A DNA stretch of 64,000 bases from Pseudomonadota bacterium. GTDB lineage: Bacteria > Pseudomonadota > Alphaproteobacteria > Rhizobiales > Xanthobacteraceae. The notes under the pieces are model-generated. The model had not been told where the DNA came from. It saw only the letters and a list, made by a program, of their open reading frames with translations, and ran no database searches. A program made the translations under genes and the position numbers. The stretch's first letter is position 1; each line of letters begins with the position of its first letter. Location: the NCBI GenBank assembly GCA_023386635.1, contig JAEWJH010000133.1, positions 1 through 64,000 on the forward strand, read 5' to 3'. This document shows positions 46,919-56,031 of the stretch, in pieces.

Positions 46919-48007
46919 TCAGATCTTGTACGCCTTGGCCTGGTCGATAATGGCCTGACGATCGAACGCGTGAATCTCGTCGATCAGCTCATTGGTGTAG
47001 AGCGGCTTGAAGTCCGTAATCTTCAGTTTAAGGAAGTCGGCCTCGCGCTTGAGTTCGTCCTCGCTGATCTGGCCCATCTTCATGTTCGGATAGGGCGGGC
47101 GGAACAGTTGCATCCGACGCAGCACAGGAGTGAGCACGGCCTTGATCGCATCGGCCTGCGCCGCGCCGCGCGGCGCCAATTCCGGATAGGCGTCGAGCAG
47201 CACCTTGGCGCCGGCCTGTGGGTTGGCGAGGATGAATTCTGCCGCCTTGGCTCCCGACCGGCCGAAGCCGACCGCGAGCTTGCGGTTCTGTTGCAAGTAG
47301 TCGCGTTTAGCGTTGACGAAAAAGCCGCCGATCATCGGCACTTTATCAGGGCGCGGCAGCGTGCGCAGCTTGATGCCGGCGGCCTCGATCTGGCCGAATC
47401 CGGTGTCGAAATAGGCGAGCGCGTCGATCGCGCCGCGCTGTACAGCAACGCCGGCCGTAACGCCTTCGCCGACCGCGAGCCATTGCACGTCCTTGTCCGG
47501 ATCCATGCCGAGATTGGCGACGACCGCGCGTGTCACCGGATAGTCGGTGGTGCCGAGGCCCGAAACGCCGATCTTCTTCCCCTTGAGATCGTTGTAGCTC
47601 TTGATCGGCGAATCCGGCGCAACCGCCACGTCCCATTTATAGGGATAGGTGTATTCGTAAAACGAGACGATCGGCGGCAGTTCGCCCTTGGCATAGAGCG
47701 GGAGGGCGAAGCTCGGCGCGCCGACGCCGAATTGCAAGTCGCCCTTGTCGAGGCCGATCTGCACCGAAGCGATGGCGCCGAGCGGCACCGGATCGATCGA
47801 GAATCCTTCCTGCTTGTTGTAGCCGAGCGCCTCGCCGATCACCATGTTGATGGTCGTGGCGTTCATGGATTTGGTGCCCATGCCGAAGCGCAGTTTCGGC
47901 ATGGTCTGCGCGTGCGCGAAGCGCGGTTGTGTGGTGGCAATGGTCGCTGCCACTGCGCCGAGCGTAGCCATGACCTGGCGGCGGTTGAAGCGATACGTAT
48001 CGGTCAT
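46919..48007 (-). CDS. ABC transporter substrate-binding protein, Tat-exported (NMT1/TauA-like)
   Basis: The 362-residue binding protein carries a twin-arginine signal (FNRRQVMATLGAVAATIATT, ending AHAQ at about residue 37). An NMT1-type domain follows, with LRFGMGTKSMNATTINMVIG and IGVSGLGTTDYPVTRAVVAN. Start ATG 48007 is preferred because GGGAGG lies six bases upstream; ATG 48013 would touch it. Membrane and ATPase genes lie immediately upstream. Ligand unknown; linkage to an amidohydrolase, an isomerase and a lyase-like protein suggests a degradable carboxylate or sugar acid. Confidence 0.88.
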   Translation of the reverse strand: MTDTYRFNRRQVMATLGAVAATIATTQPRFAHAQTMPKLRFGMGTKSMNATTINMVIGEALGYNKQEGFSIDPVPLGAIASVQIGLDKGDLQFGVGAPSFALPLYAKGELPPIVSFYEYTYPYKWDVAVAPDSPIKSYNDLKGKKIGVSGLGTTDYPVTRAVVANLGMDPDKDVQWLAVGEGVTAGVAVQRGAIDALAYFDTGFGQIEAAGIKLRTLPRPDKVPMIGGFFVNAKRDYLQQNRKLAVGFGRSGAKAAEFILANPQAGAKVLLDAYPELAPRGAAQADAIKAVLTPVLRRMQLFRPPYPNMKMGQISEDELKREADFLKLKITDFKPLYTNELIDEIHAFDRQAIIDQAKAYKI

Positions 48008-48065
48008 TGTCATCCTCCCGTGAGATGTGATGTGCGGCTTTGCCGTCTTGTGGTGTGGGTGAAGG

Positions 48066-48917
48066 TTACTTGTGCCGATCCGACCAGTGGATGACACGAC
48101 GTTCGGTGATCTTGATCAGCAGATGCAGCGCGATGCCGACGACGCCGAGAATGACGAGCGCGGCAAAGACGCCTGCGACGTCGGTCACGGCCTGCGCCTG
48201 GGTGATGACGACGCCGATGCCTTCCTGCGCGCCGAGGAATTCGGCGACAATGGTGCCGAGCAAGGCATAGACCACGCCCATGTCGAGGCCGGCGAAGATA
48301 TAGGGCGCAGCAGTCGGCAGCTTGACTCGCAGATAGGTCTGCAATCTCGAGGCCGACAGCGCTTTCATCAGGTCGAGCCGTTCCGGTTCGGTGGAGCGGA
48401 TGCCGGCAAAACTGTTCACCAGCATCGGGAAGAACGTGAGCAGCGCGGCCATCACCACCTTGGATCCGTTGCCGAAACCGCACCAGACGATGATAAGCGG
48501 TGCAATCGCGATCTTCGGCAGGCTTTGCAGCGCGAACGCGTAAGGCATCAGGATAATTTCGGCGGGTCGGAATTCCGCCATCAGCGAGCCAAGCAGGAGT
48601 CCCAGCGTCGCGCCGATCACAAAGCCGAGCGCGGCGTGCCCGAGCGTGCTGCCGAGCGGAAGATAGAAGCCGACTCGGCTGTCGAGCGGAACAGCGAGGC
48701 CGGACCATAGCGCGTTGAAGACACGCTCCGGCCCAGGAAGGATGTAGGACGGCACATGGAACACCTGCACCGCCACCTGCCACAGCACCAGCAGGCCGAT
48801 CATCCCGGCGATGGTGAGCATGATGTTGCCGATGCGCTGGCGGCGGCGTTGCGCCGCGAGCCGCTCCATGGTGCGGGCGGCGAAATCGTGCGGCGTGGAA
48901 ATATCTGCGGTGCTCAT
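48066..48917 (-). CDS. ABC transporter permease (NitT/TauT family)
   Basis: This 283-residue permease has about six membrane segments and a coupling loop SFAGIRSTEPERLDLMKALS, followed by ASRLQTYLRVKLPTAAPYIF. GTIVAEFLGAQEGIGVVITQ is typical of SsuC/TauC-type proteins. ATG 48917 follows the ATPase stop by one base; an upstream extension would overlap the ATPase and is not needed. Confidence 0.9.
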   Translation of the reverse strand: MSTADISTPHDFAARTMERLAAQRRRQRIGNIMLTIAGMIGLLVLWQVAVQVFHVPSYILPGPERVFNALWSGLAVPLDSRVGFYLPLGSTLGHAALGFVIGATLGLLLGSLMAEFRPAEIILMPYAFALQSLPKIAIAPLIIVWCGFGNGSKVVMAALLTFFPMLVNSFAGIRSTEPERLDLMKALSASRLQTYLRVKLPTAAPYIFAGLDMGVVYALLGTIVAEFLGAQEGIGVVITQAQAVTDVAGVFAALVILGVVGIALHLLIKITERRVIHWSDRHK

Positions 48918-48918
48918 G

Positions 48919-49761
48919 TCAGGCGTCCAGCATGCGGCGGATTTCCCGCGCGAGGCGGATATATTCCGGATCCGCGATGGTCTCGGCATGGTTGCGCGGG
49001 CGCGGGAGATTGACCCGCAAGTCCTCGAGCACGCGACCGGGGCGGCCCGACATGACGATCACGCGATCGCCGAGGAAGATCGCCTCGCCGATGCTGTGGG
49101 TGATCAGCAGCACGGTCTTCTTGCTGGCCATCCAGATGCGCTGCAATTCGCCATTCATGCGCTCACGGGTGAGCGCATCGAGCGCGCCGAACGGTTCATC
49201 CATCAGCAGCACCTTTGGATCGCGCGCGAGACCGCGCACGATGGCCGCGCGCTGCTGCATGCCGCCGCTGAGTTCGTAAGGATATTTGTTCTCGAAACCG
49301 GCGAGGCCGGCGATCGACAGATACTCGCGCACGGCGTCTTCGCGCGCCGCGCGGTTGCCGCCGCCCACTTGCAGGGGAAGGATGACGTTCTGCCAGACCG
49401 TCATCCACGGCAGCAGGGTCGCGTTTTGGAACACGACGCCGACGGCGCTTGACGGGCCGTTGATCGCCTGAGACCCGAGCGTCATTTCGCCGGCGTCGGG
49501 CGTGTCGAGGCCGGCCAGGAGCCGCAGCATCGTGCTCTTGCCGCAGCCCGACGGGCCGACGATGGAGACGAACTCGCCGTCCGCCATCGACAGGTTCATG
49601 CCATCGAGGGCGACTACCGGATCGCCGGCGACGGTGGAATAGACTTTCACCAGGCCGCGCGCGCGGATGAGCGGCGCGCTCGCCGGCATAACGGGATTAT
49701 GGGGGCCGGCGGCTGCCTGCGACGTTGCCGCGATGTGGCCGAGCGTGGCCGTCGAATGCAT
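48919..49761 (-). CDS. ABC transporter ATP-binding protein (NitT/TauT family)
   Basis: The 280-residue ATPase has Walker A GPSGCGKSTMLRLLAG, Q-loop VVFQNATLLPWMTVWQNVIL, signature ELSGGMQQRAAIVRGLARDP, Walker B VLLMDEPFGALDALT and H-loop LITHSIGEAIFLGDRV. AAGGAGA seven bases before ATG 49761 supports the start, which gives a 25-residue tail ahead of the domain. It heads the ABC genes, 36 bases after the IclR regulator. Confidence 0.92.
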   Translation of the reverse strand: MHSTATLGHIAATSQAAAGPHNPVMPASAPLIRARGLVKVYSTVAGDPVVALDGMNLSMADGEFVSIVGPSGCGKSTMLRLLAGLDTPDAGEMTLGSQAINGPSSAVGVVFQNATLLPWMTVWQNVILPLQVGGGNRAAREDAVREYLSIAGLAGFENKYPYELSGGMQQRAAIVRGLARDPKVLLMDEPFGALDALTRERMNGELQRIWMASKKTVLLITHSIGEAIFLGDRVIVMSGRPGRVLEDLRVNLPRPRNHAETIADPEYIRLAREIRRMLDA

Positions 49762-49797
49762 CGTGTCTCCTTGTGCGTTTCCTCGTTGTGCGCCGGT

Positions 49798-50622
49798 TTA
49801 TCCGGCGTTCGCTGTTGGTAACGGTTGCAATGTCTGGCCTGCCGCGCTGCAGGCGCGGCTGAAGTCGTGTGCGGCCTGCAGCAGCGGATCGAGCGCGAGT
49901 GCGACGAAGCGCTCTTTCTGCATACGCATGCCCGGCGCCGCGACGCTGAGCGAGCCGAGCACGGTGCCGCCATGATCCAGCGCAGGGACGGCGAGGATGC
50001 GCAGCCCGCTGACGATGTCACCATCGGACAAAGCGTAGCCGCGCTTGCGGACGAGGTCGATCTGGCGTTCCAGTTGCGGCACCGACACCTGCATGCCGGG
50101 CGTCAGTTTCATGCGGTTGCTGGCGGTGAGGATATGCCGCACATGGTCCGGCGGCAGATGCGCCATGATCGCGTGGCCTATGGCGGAGTAATAAGCGGGA
50201 ATGCGCGTGCCGACGCGCACATTGGCGCCGAGCCGGATCAGCCCGGCCTGCACGCGCTCGACATAGACCACCTCGGTGTTGTCGAGGATGCCGAGGCTCG
50301 CCGCCTCGTTCAGCGTGCCGACCAGCGAGCGCAGCAGCGGACGGGCGATGTCGCGCAGGTCCATGCGCGCGATGGCGTTGAAGCCGAGTTCGAGCGGCTT
50401 CAGCGTCAGCCGGAACCGTTTGGTGTTGGCGATCTTGGTGACGTAGCCGAGCATCACCAGCGTGTTGAGAAACCGGAACGCGGTCGCATTGTCGACGGCG
50501 GCGCGACGCGCCACCTCACTCAGCAGCAGTTCGGGTTCTTCCGCGGTGAATACCGAGAGGATTCGCAGCCCCTTCGCCAGCGACTGGACGAGATTCTTCG
50601 GATTCTGGTCGCTCGTGGCCAT
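49798..50622 (-). CDS. IclR-family transcriptional regulator (first of two)
   Basis: The 274-residue IclR protein has an N-terminal winged helix (SLAKGLRILSVFTAEEPELL, then DNATAFRFLNTLVMLGYVTK) and a C-terminal GAF-like effector domain (TEVVYVERVQAGLIRLGANV, then GRT-type RIPAYYSAIGHAIMAHLPPD). It is the promoter-proximal gene of the seven-gene operon reading down to 43954 and probably controls it. A GTTCG-N5-CGAAC inverted repeat lies just upstream. Confidence 0.92.
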   Translation of the reverse strand: MATSDQNPKNLVQSLAKGLRILSVFTAEEPELLLSEVARRAAVDNATAFRFLNTLVMLGYVTKIANTKRFRLTLKPLELGFNAIARMDLRDIARPLLRSLVGTLNEAASLGILDNTEVVYVERVQAGLIRLGANVRVGTRIPAYYSAIGHAIMAHLPPDHVRHILTASNRMKLTPGMQVSVPQLERQIDLVRKRGYALSDGDIVSGLRILAVPALDHGGTVLGSLSVAAPGMRMQKERFVALALDPLLQAAHDFSRACSAAGQTLQPLPTANAG

Positions 50623-50633
50623 CGAGGTTCTGG

Positions 50634-50648
50634 GTTCGGATAGCGAAC
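50634..50648. promoter_or_regulatory. Inverted repeat upstream of the first iclR gene (candidate operator)
   Basis: GTTCG (50634-50638), GATAG, CGAAC (50644-50648), 12 bases upstream of the iclR start at 50622. Position suits autoregulation; not tested. Confidence 0.4.
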
Positions 50649-50730
50649 TGAAATTCGGTTTTATAGACGTTAGGAAGCACGCGCCGCGGAGTCAAACGGC
50701 GGCCTTGTCGGCGATTTTTGGAGTGCAGCG

Positions 50731-51498
50731 TTATCGCGAGATCAGCGGCGCGCGACTGGACAGCGCGCGCGATATCTTCTCGGCGGCGGCAATGACCTGC
50801 GGAATGAACTGCGCCACTTTGCTGCGCTCCGTTTTGGTCGGCACGATCACGAGGCTCAATCCGGCGACAACCTGACCGGCGCGCGAGATCGGCGCGGCAA
50901 GGCCGACGCGGCCGGCGGCGACTTCGGAATCCGTCAACGCGTAGCCGGCGCGGCGGATGTCGCGGAATTGCGTCTTGAAATCCTGCCAGTCGTTGACGTG
51001 CAGCGCGTTCTTGATGGCTCTTTCATTGGCGAGATACACGCCCTTCAGAGTGCGGTCGGGCAGGTTGGCCAGAATGACCTTCGACGTCGCGCCGAGAAAC
51101 AACGGCATCGCCACGCCGCGCTCATAGCTTGTGGCGGGATGCCGTCGATCGCCGGCGACCTCATGCACGCACATCACGCAGTCCTTGAAGCGGCGCGACA
51201 GGACGACGGTGGCAGACCGTCTCGTGCTCGCGAGCAGATCGCGCATCACCGGATCGGCGATCCGCACCAGCTCGTCATTTTGTCGCAGCACCCGGTCATA
51301 GCGGATAAAGCCCGGTCCGAGCGCATAAGCCGCACCGGTGACCGGATCCAGCAGGCCGCCCTGCACCAGGCTGCGGACGTGCCGGTAGGTCGTACTGGTC
51401 GGCATGCCGAGGGCAGCAGCCATATCCTCCACCGTCAGGGCCGGCTGGCCCTGCTCGAAAAGCTGGAGGATGGCGAGAAGGCGAGGTTGGCGTGTCAT
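50731..51498 (-). CDS. IclR-family transcriptional regulator (second)
   Basis: The 255-residue IclR regulator starts MTRQPRLLAILQLFEQGQPA with the helix-turn-helix near MAAALGMPTSTTYRHVRSL and an effector domain (VVLSRRFKDCVMCVHEVAGD, VAMPLFLGATSKVILANLPD). ATG 51498 is used; the upstream in-frame extension lies in the operator region. It is only distantly similar to the first IclR protein. It is divergent from the ABC binding protein gene at 51708, with clear repeat motifs between them, so it most likely controls the 51.7-57 kb plus-strand genes. Confidence 0.92.
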   Translation of the reverse strand: MTRQPRLLAILQLFEQGQPALTVEDMAAALGMPTSTTYRHVRSLVQGGLLDPVTGAAYALGPGFIRYDRVLRQNDELVRIADPVMRDLLASTRRSATVVLSRRFKDCVMCVHEVAGDRRHPATSYERGVAMPLFLGATSKVILANLPDRTLKGVYLANERAIKNALHVNDWQDFKTQFRDIRRAGYALTDSEVAAGRVGLAAPISRAGQVVAGLSLVIVPTKTERSKVAQFIPQVIAAAEKISRALSSRAPLISR

Positions 51499-51545
51499 GA
51501 CAGCAAGGGGCGGCAGCGGGCCGCGATGGCATATCATTACCATGA

Positions 51546-51581
51546 TGCAAAAATGTGCAAAATTATCAATTGGAGATAATT
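51546..51581. promoter_or_regulatory. AT-rich direct and inverted repeats in iclR/ABC divergent region (candidate operator)
   Basis: TGCAAAA occurs at 51546 and again at 51556, one helical turn apart. The inverted repeat AATTATC (51561-51567), seven bases, GATAATT (51575-51581) follows. It is AT-rich in a GC-rich setting and lies 48 bases upstream of the second IclR start, a good site for IclR binding and the divergent promoters. Confidence 0.5.
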
Positions 51582-51707
51582 CCGTTGCTGCGGTGCCGGC
51601 GGTGGGCTACGGTCCGGTCAGGTGACCCGGGCGCAGCCGGGCCGCTGGCGTTTGTGCGACCGGTCGGATGCACGACGGAACACGCCGACAGAAAAGCAGG
51701 AGGTTAC

Positions 51708-52670
51708 ATGAAGCTGATTACCCGCACACTGGCGGCTTTGATGGCGCTGGCCGCCATGGGTGCCGCGCCGGTCCGCGCCCAGCAGCCGACCGAGGTTCGC
51801 GTCGCCATGCTCGCGCCGAGCGCGCTTCTTTGGCTGCATGCGATCGCCAAGGATCAGGGCTTCTATGACGCCAACAAGATCGTCGTGAAGGAATTGATCG
51901 CCAGCTCCAGTCCGACCCTGCTGCAGGCCGTGTCGTCGGGCAGCGTCGAGGCGGGCATTTCGCTCGGCGACGTGGTGATCCGCGCGGTCGATCAGGGCGC
52001 GCCGGTGGTTATTGCCGGCGCCGTGCTGGAAAAAACCATCCTGCGGCTCGTCGGCGGCGCTGGCGTCAATACGATCAAGGACCTCGATGGTGCGACCGTC
52101 ACGGCTGGCGCGGTGGAAGGCGGCACAGCCAACCTGCTGCGCTATCAGCTCAAGCGCGGCGGCGTCGACCCGCGCAGCGTCAAGATGGTGGCGCTCACCA
52201 ATTCGCGCGACCGCGTCGTTGCGCTCGGCAACGGCCAGGTGAAGGGCGCGCTGCTGATCGCGCCGTTCGACACGCTGGCCGAACGCGAGAAGATGAAGGT
52301 GCTGGACGTCTATCGCGAGCCGTATGTCCAGACGCCGCTGATCCTCAACAAGGATTGGGCCGCGAAGAACCGTCCGGCTGCCGTCGGCCTCACCAAGGCG
52401 CTTCAGAAGGCATCGGTGTGGATTTACGATCCGGCCAACAAGCAGAAGGCGATCGATATTCTCGCCGCCTATACCAAGATCCCGGCCGATGTCTGCGCCG
52501 ATTCCTACAAGTTCATCGTCGAGGATCAGAAGGCGATCGGCCACAATCTCGAAGTGAAGGCGGCCGGCCTCGAAAATATCATCAACATCGACAAGGACAT
52601 CGGCGCGAACCCGGCTTCGTCGAAGCCGTTCGACCTGTCGCGTTACTACGATCCGAGCTTCCTGAAATAA
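51708..52670 (+). CDS. ABC transporter substrate-binding protein (NMT1/TauA-like)
   Basis: The 320-residue binding protein has a Sec signal peptide (1-24, ending APVRAQQ) and an NMT1 domain (VRVAMLAPSALLWLHAIAKD, then LLQAVSSGSVEAGISLGDVV). AGGAGG lies just upstream of ATG 51708. Its permease and ATPase partners are 2.6 kb downstream (55249-56813), separated by cobW and a hydrolase gene in the same direction. That makes this an interleaved transporter-enzyme operon. Confidence 0.87.
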   Translation: MKLITRTLAALMALAAMGAAPVRAQQPTEVRVAMLAPSALLWLHAIAKDQGFYDANKIVVKELIASSSPTLLQAVSSGSVEAGISLGDVVIRAVDQGAPVVIAGAVLEKTILRLVGGAGVNTIKDLDGATVTAGAVEGGTANLLRYQLKRGGVDPRSVKMVALTNSRDRVVALGNGQVKGALLIAPFDTLAEREKMKVLDVYREPYVQTPLILNKDWAAKNRPAAVGLTKALQKASVWIYDPANKQKAIDILAAYTKIPADVCADSYKFIVEDQKAIGHNLEVKAAGLENIINIDKDIGANPASSKPFDLSRYYDPSFLK

Positions 52671-52701
52671 GCGACGATCAAGCCGAGTTGCGTATCCGCG
52701 T

Positions 52702-53778
52702 ATGACCGATCACCGCCCGCCAGACGATCGTCTTCCCGTGACGCTGCTGACCGGATTTCTCGGCAGCGGGAAGACGACACTGTTGAACGCATGGCTGCGC
52801 TCGCCGGAATTGTCCGGCGCCGCGGTCGTCGTCAACGAGTTCGGCGAGGTGGGGATCGATCATGCGCTGATCGCATCCAGCACCGATAATACCATCGAAC
52901 TGTCGACCGGCTGCCTGTGCTGTACGGTGAGCGGCGATCTCGTCAACACGCTGCGCGAACTGATCGTCAAACGCGAGAAGGGTGAGGTTCGCGCCTTTGA
53001 CCGCGTGGTGATCGAAACGACCGGTCTTGCCGATCCCGCGCCGGTGATCCAGGCGCTGATGACGTTCCCGGTGGCGCGCAAGTTCCGGCTCGCGCAGGTC
53101 ATCACCACGGTCGATGCGGTCAATGGCGCCGCGACGCTCGACCGCCATCCGGAGGCGGTGAAGCAGGCGGCGGTGGCCGACGAGATCATCGTCACCAAGA
53201 CCGACGTCGACCCGGAAGCCGCGGACATACTCACCGGCCGGCTGTCGGCACTCAACCCCGGCGCACGGCAGCATCATTCTTCGCTGGATCATCTGCCGGC
53301 ACCGTCCGACCTCGCGACCGTCGACATCTACGATCCGCAGACCAAAAGCGCGGACGTGGCGCGCTGGCTGAATGCGGAAGCGCACGACAATGACAACCAT
53401 TTGCATCGGCATGGCCACCACCATCATCACGATGTGAACCGCCACAATGCCGAGATCGGCTCCTTCGTGCTCGAATTCGACGAGCCGCTGCAGTGGGATC
53501 ATGTCGCGCACTGGCTCGACGCGCTCGTGATCGGCCACGGCAACGATCTGCTCCGGGTCAAAGGCATCCTCGATATCGTCGGCCGCGACCGGCCGATCGT
53601 CGTGCAGGCGGTGCAGAGCCTGTTTCATCCGCCGTTCGACCTGCCGGCTTGGCCGGAGGGTGTGCGCAAGTCGCGCATCGTCTTCATCACCCGCAATCTC
53701 TCGCGCGCATTCGTGCAGGAGGTGCTCGACACCATCCGGCAGCGTCCGCTGCCTCGTGCCGGCGGCGCCGGCCGCTGA
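52702..53778 (+). CDS. CobW/COG0523 GTPase metallochaperone with His-rich loop
   Basis: A 358-residue G3E GTPase of the CobW/ZNG1 group that delivers metals to client enzymes. It has Walker A GFLGSGKTT (18-26), the CxCC metal motif Cys71-Leu-Cys73-Cys74, the guanine motif TKTD (165-168), and a His-rich segment at 228-249 (HDNDNHLHRHGHHHHHDVNR). The C-terminal CobW domain has LLRVKGILDIVGRDRPIVVQ. The next gene encodes a metal-dependent cyclic amidohydrolase with a full binuclear site, a likely client. Confidence 0.9.
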   Translation: MTDHRPPDDRLPVTLLTGFLGSGKTTLLNAWLRSPELSGAAVVVNEFGEVGIDHALIASSTDNTIELSTGCLCCTVSGDLVNTLRELIVKREKGEVRAFDRVVIETTGLADPAPVIQALMTFPVARKFRLAQVITTVDAVNGAATLDRHPEAVKQAAVADEIIVTKTDVDPEAADILTGRLSALNPGARQHHSSLDHLPAPSDLATVDIYDPQTKSADVARWLNAEAHDNDNHLHRHGHHHHHDVNRHNAEIGSFVLEFDEPLQWDHVAHWLDALVIGHGNDLLRVKGILDIVGRDRPIVVQAVQSLFHPPFDLPAWPEGVRKSRIVFITRNLSRAFVQEVLDTIRQRPLPRAGGAGR

Positions 53779-53824
53779 TCACCCCGTTTTGCAAACAGAC
53801 TGAAGTCACTGGAGAATAGTTTCG

Positions 53825-55210
53825 ATGGATACCCTTATCCGCAACGGCCTTCTGATCACGTCGAAGTCCGAAACCCGCGCCTCGGTCGGCATCCGCGACG
53901 GCATCATCGCCGGCGTCTACGCACCGGGCGACGAGCCGGAAGCCAAGGAAGTGATCGACGCCGGCGGGCTGGCGATCCTTCCCGGCGTGATCGACATGCA
54001 CTCGCATCATCGCGAGGGCAGCGAGCCTGGCTTCGAATACAAGGACACCATCTATACCTCGACCAAGCAGTGCGCCGCGGGCGGCGTCACCACCTCGGTG
54101 GCGATGCCGAACGTCACCCCGCCGCCGAACTCGCTGGCGCTGTTGAAGAAGCAGTTCGCGATCTATGAGCGCGACGCCGTGGTCGACTGGAACTTCAATC
54201 CGGCGCCGACCATCGCCGATGAAATTCCGAAGATGGCGGATCAGGGTATCGCCGCGTTCAAGATCTTCATGGTGGTCGATACCGGCCGCAGCTATCCGCA
54301 CATGCCGGGTATCGGCGTGCACGATCACGGCAAAATTCTCGAGATCATGCAGCACTGCGCCAAGGTCAATGTGCCGCTGATGGTGCATCCGCACGATCAG
54401 GCGCTGATGGATGTGATCGAGCAGGAATTCTGGGACCGGCAGCAGCGCGATGCGCTCGCTTACGCCAAGGCCTATGCCGCGCACGACGGCGTGATCTGGG
54501 AAACCGCGATCGCGACCTTGCTGCGGCTGCAACGCGCCGCCGGCTGCCATCTGCACATCCTGCACACGCAGACTTCGGGCAGCGTCGATCTGATCCGCGA
54601 GGCCAAGGCGGCGGGCCAGCGCGTTACCTGCGAGATCAATCCGTGGGCGCTGTTCCTTGGTTGCGAGTGGTCGGCGATCCAACGCCTCGGCTCTTATGCG
54701 CTGTCGTACTGGGTGCCGGAAAAGAACGTGCCGAGCCTCTGGGAAGGTCTCAATGACGGCACCATCGATATCGTCGCCACCGACCACGCGCCGCACACGC
54801 GCGAGGAGAAGGAAATCGGCTGGACCGACGGCTGGAAGGCGCACACCGGCACGCCGTCGACGCAGTTCTATCTCAGCATGTTCCTGACCGCGGCGCTGGA
54901 GAACAAGATTCCGTTGCAGCGTGTGGTGGAGGCGACGTCGACTGCGCCGGCGAAGATTTTCGGCATCGAGAAGAAGGGCGATATCGTGCCCGGCTATCAC
55001 GCCGACCTGGTGCTGGTCGATCTCAACCGCGAATACGAAATCCGCGACGAAGACGTGCTCAGCCTCACCGGCTGGAGCCCGTATGCGGGCAAGAAGGTGC
55101 GTGGCAAGCCGGTGCGCACCATCGTGCGCGGCAAGACGGTCTATGTCGACGGCAAGGTCGTCGGCGAGAAGGGTTGGGGCAAGCAGGCCCGCGCGCATTA
55201 CCCGGGGTAA
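53825..55210 (+). CDS. Dihydropyrimidinase/allantoinase-type cyclic amidohydrolase
   Basis: This 461-residue amidohydrolase opens cyclic amides. The binuclear metal site is complete: His59 and His61 (DMHSH), Lys146 for carbamylation (AFKIFMV), His188/His190 (VHPH), His247 (HLHILH) and Asp320 (ATDHAPHT). The length and C-terminal VRGKPVRTIVRGKTVYVDGK fit dihydroorotase, hydantoinase and allantoinase relatives; which ring it opens cannot be told. It follows cobW by 46 bases and precedes the ABC permease. Confidence 0.88.
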   Translation: MDTLIRNGLLITSKSETRASVGIRDGIIAGVYAPGDEPEAKEVIDAGGLAILPGVIDMHSHHREGSEPGFEYKDTIYTSTKQCAAGGVTTSVAMPNVTPPPNSLALLKKQFAIYERDAVVDWNFNPAPTIADEIPKMADQGIAAFKIFMVVDTGRSYPHMPGIGVHDHGKILEIMQHCAKVNVPLMVHPHDQALMDVIEQEFWDRQQRDALAYAKAYAAHDGVIWETAIATLLRLQRAAGCHLHILHTQTSGSVDLIREAKAAGQRVTCEINPWALFLGCEWSAIQRLGSYALSYWVPEKNVPSLWEGLNDGTIDIVATDHAPHTREEKEIGWTDGWKAHTGTPSTQFYLSMFLTAALENKIPLQRVVEATSTAPAKIFGIEKKGDIVPGYHADLVLVDLNREYEIRDEDVLSLTGWSPYAGKKVRGKPVRTIVRGKTVYVDGKVVGEKGWGKQARAHYPG

Positions 55211-55248
55211 AGCTGCGTCGGTCCAAGGCTTAAATTGAGGCGTATGCG

Positions 55249-56031
55249 TTGAAGGGACTTATCGAATTTCTCGAACAGGAGACACGGTTCGCATCGTTCA
55301 TGCGGATCGTGTTTTCTATTCTGTGCGTGCTGGTCATCTGGCAGCTGGTAGCGACGGTGGTGACCAACCGCCTGCTGCTGGTGCCGCCGGCGGACGTTGC
55401 CGTGGCGCTCTGGAACGAAACGATTCAGGGCAGTATGTGGACAAACGCCGTTGCCACTGTGGTGGCGGTGGTGACCTCGTTCATCGTCTCGGTGATCATC
55501 GGCATCGCCATTGGTCTAGCTTTGGCGTCGAGCCGCTTGCTGTCGCTGATTGGCGGACCGGCGTTGAGTGCGCTCAACTCGGTGCCGATCATCGCGCTGG
55601 CGCCGCTGTTCGTCGCCTGGCTCGGGCTGGGCTTCGCATCGAAATTCGTTCTGGTGCTGCTCGTGGCGGTGTTCCCGGTGGTAGTGACGACCGAAGCCGG
55701 TCTGCGCGCCACCGACAAGCCGCTGATCGAAGCGGCGCACTCCTTCAATGCGACCCCGTGGCAGGTCTTCACCACCGTGACGTTCCCCTATGCGTTGCCG
55801 TTCATCGTCAGCGGCATCCGCGTGTCGTGGGCGCGGGCGCTGGTCGGTATCGTGGTCGCTGAATTCTTCGGCTCGTTTGCCGGGTTCGGCTTCGCCATCC
55901 TCTCGGCGAGCCAGACCTTCGATACGGCGCGGGTGCTGGGCTATGTGTTCGTGCTCGGCGCCATGGGCCTGTTGGGAAGCATCGCGTTCGCGACCCTCGA
56001 GCGCCGGCTGGCACCGTGGAGGCAGGAATGA
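55249..56031 (+). CDS. ABC transporter permease (NitT/TauT family)
   Basis: The 260-residue permease starts from TTG 55249 (LKGLIEFLEQETRFASF) because no in-frame ATG precedes the first membrane segment. Six membrane segments are visible, with coupling loop TEAGLRATDKPLIEAAHSFN and VGIVVAEFFGSFAGFGFAIL. The ATPase gene overlaps its stop codon. Probable partner of the binding protein at 51708. Confidence 0.88.
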   Translation: MKGLIEFLEQETRFASFMRIVFSILCVLVIWQLVATVVTNRLLLVPPADVAVALWNETIQGSMWTNAVATVVAVVTSFIVSVIIGIAIGLALASSRLLSLIGGPALSALNSVPIIALAPLFVAWLGLGFASKFVLVLLVAVFPVVVTTEAGLRATDKPLIEAAHSFNATPWQVFTTVTFPYALPFIVSGIRVSWARALVGIVVAEFFGSFAGFGFAILSASQTFDTARVLGYVFVLGAMGLLGSIAFATLERRLAPWRQE

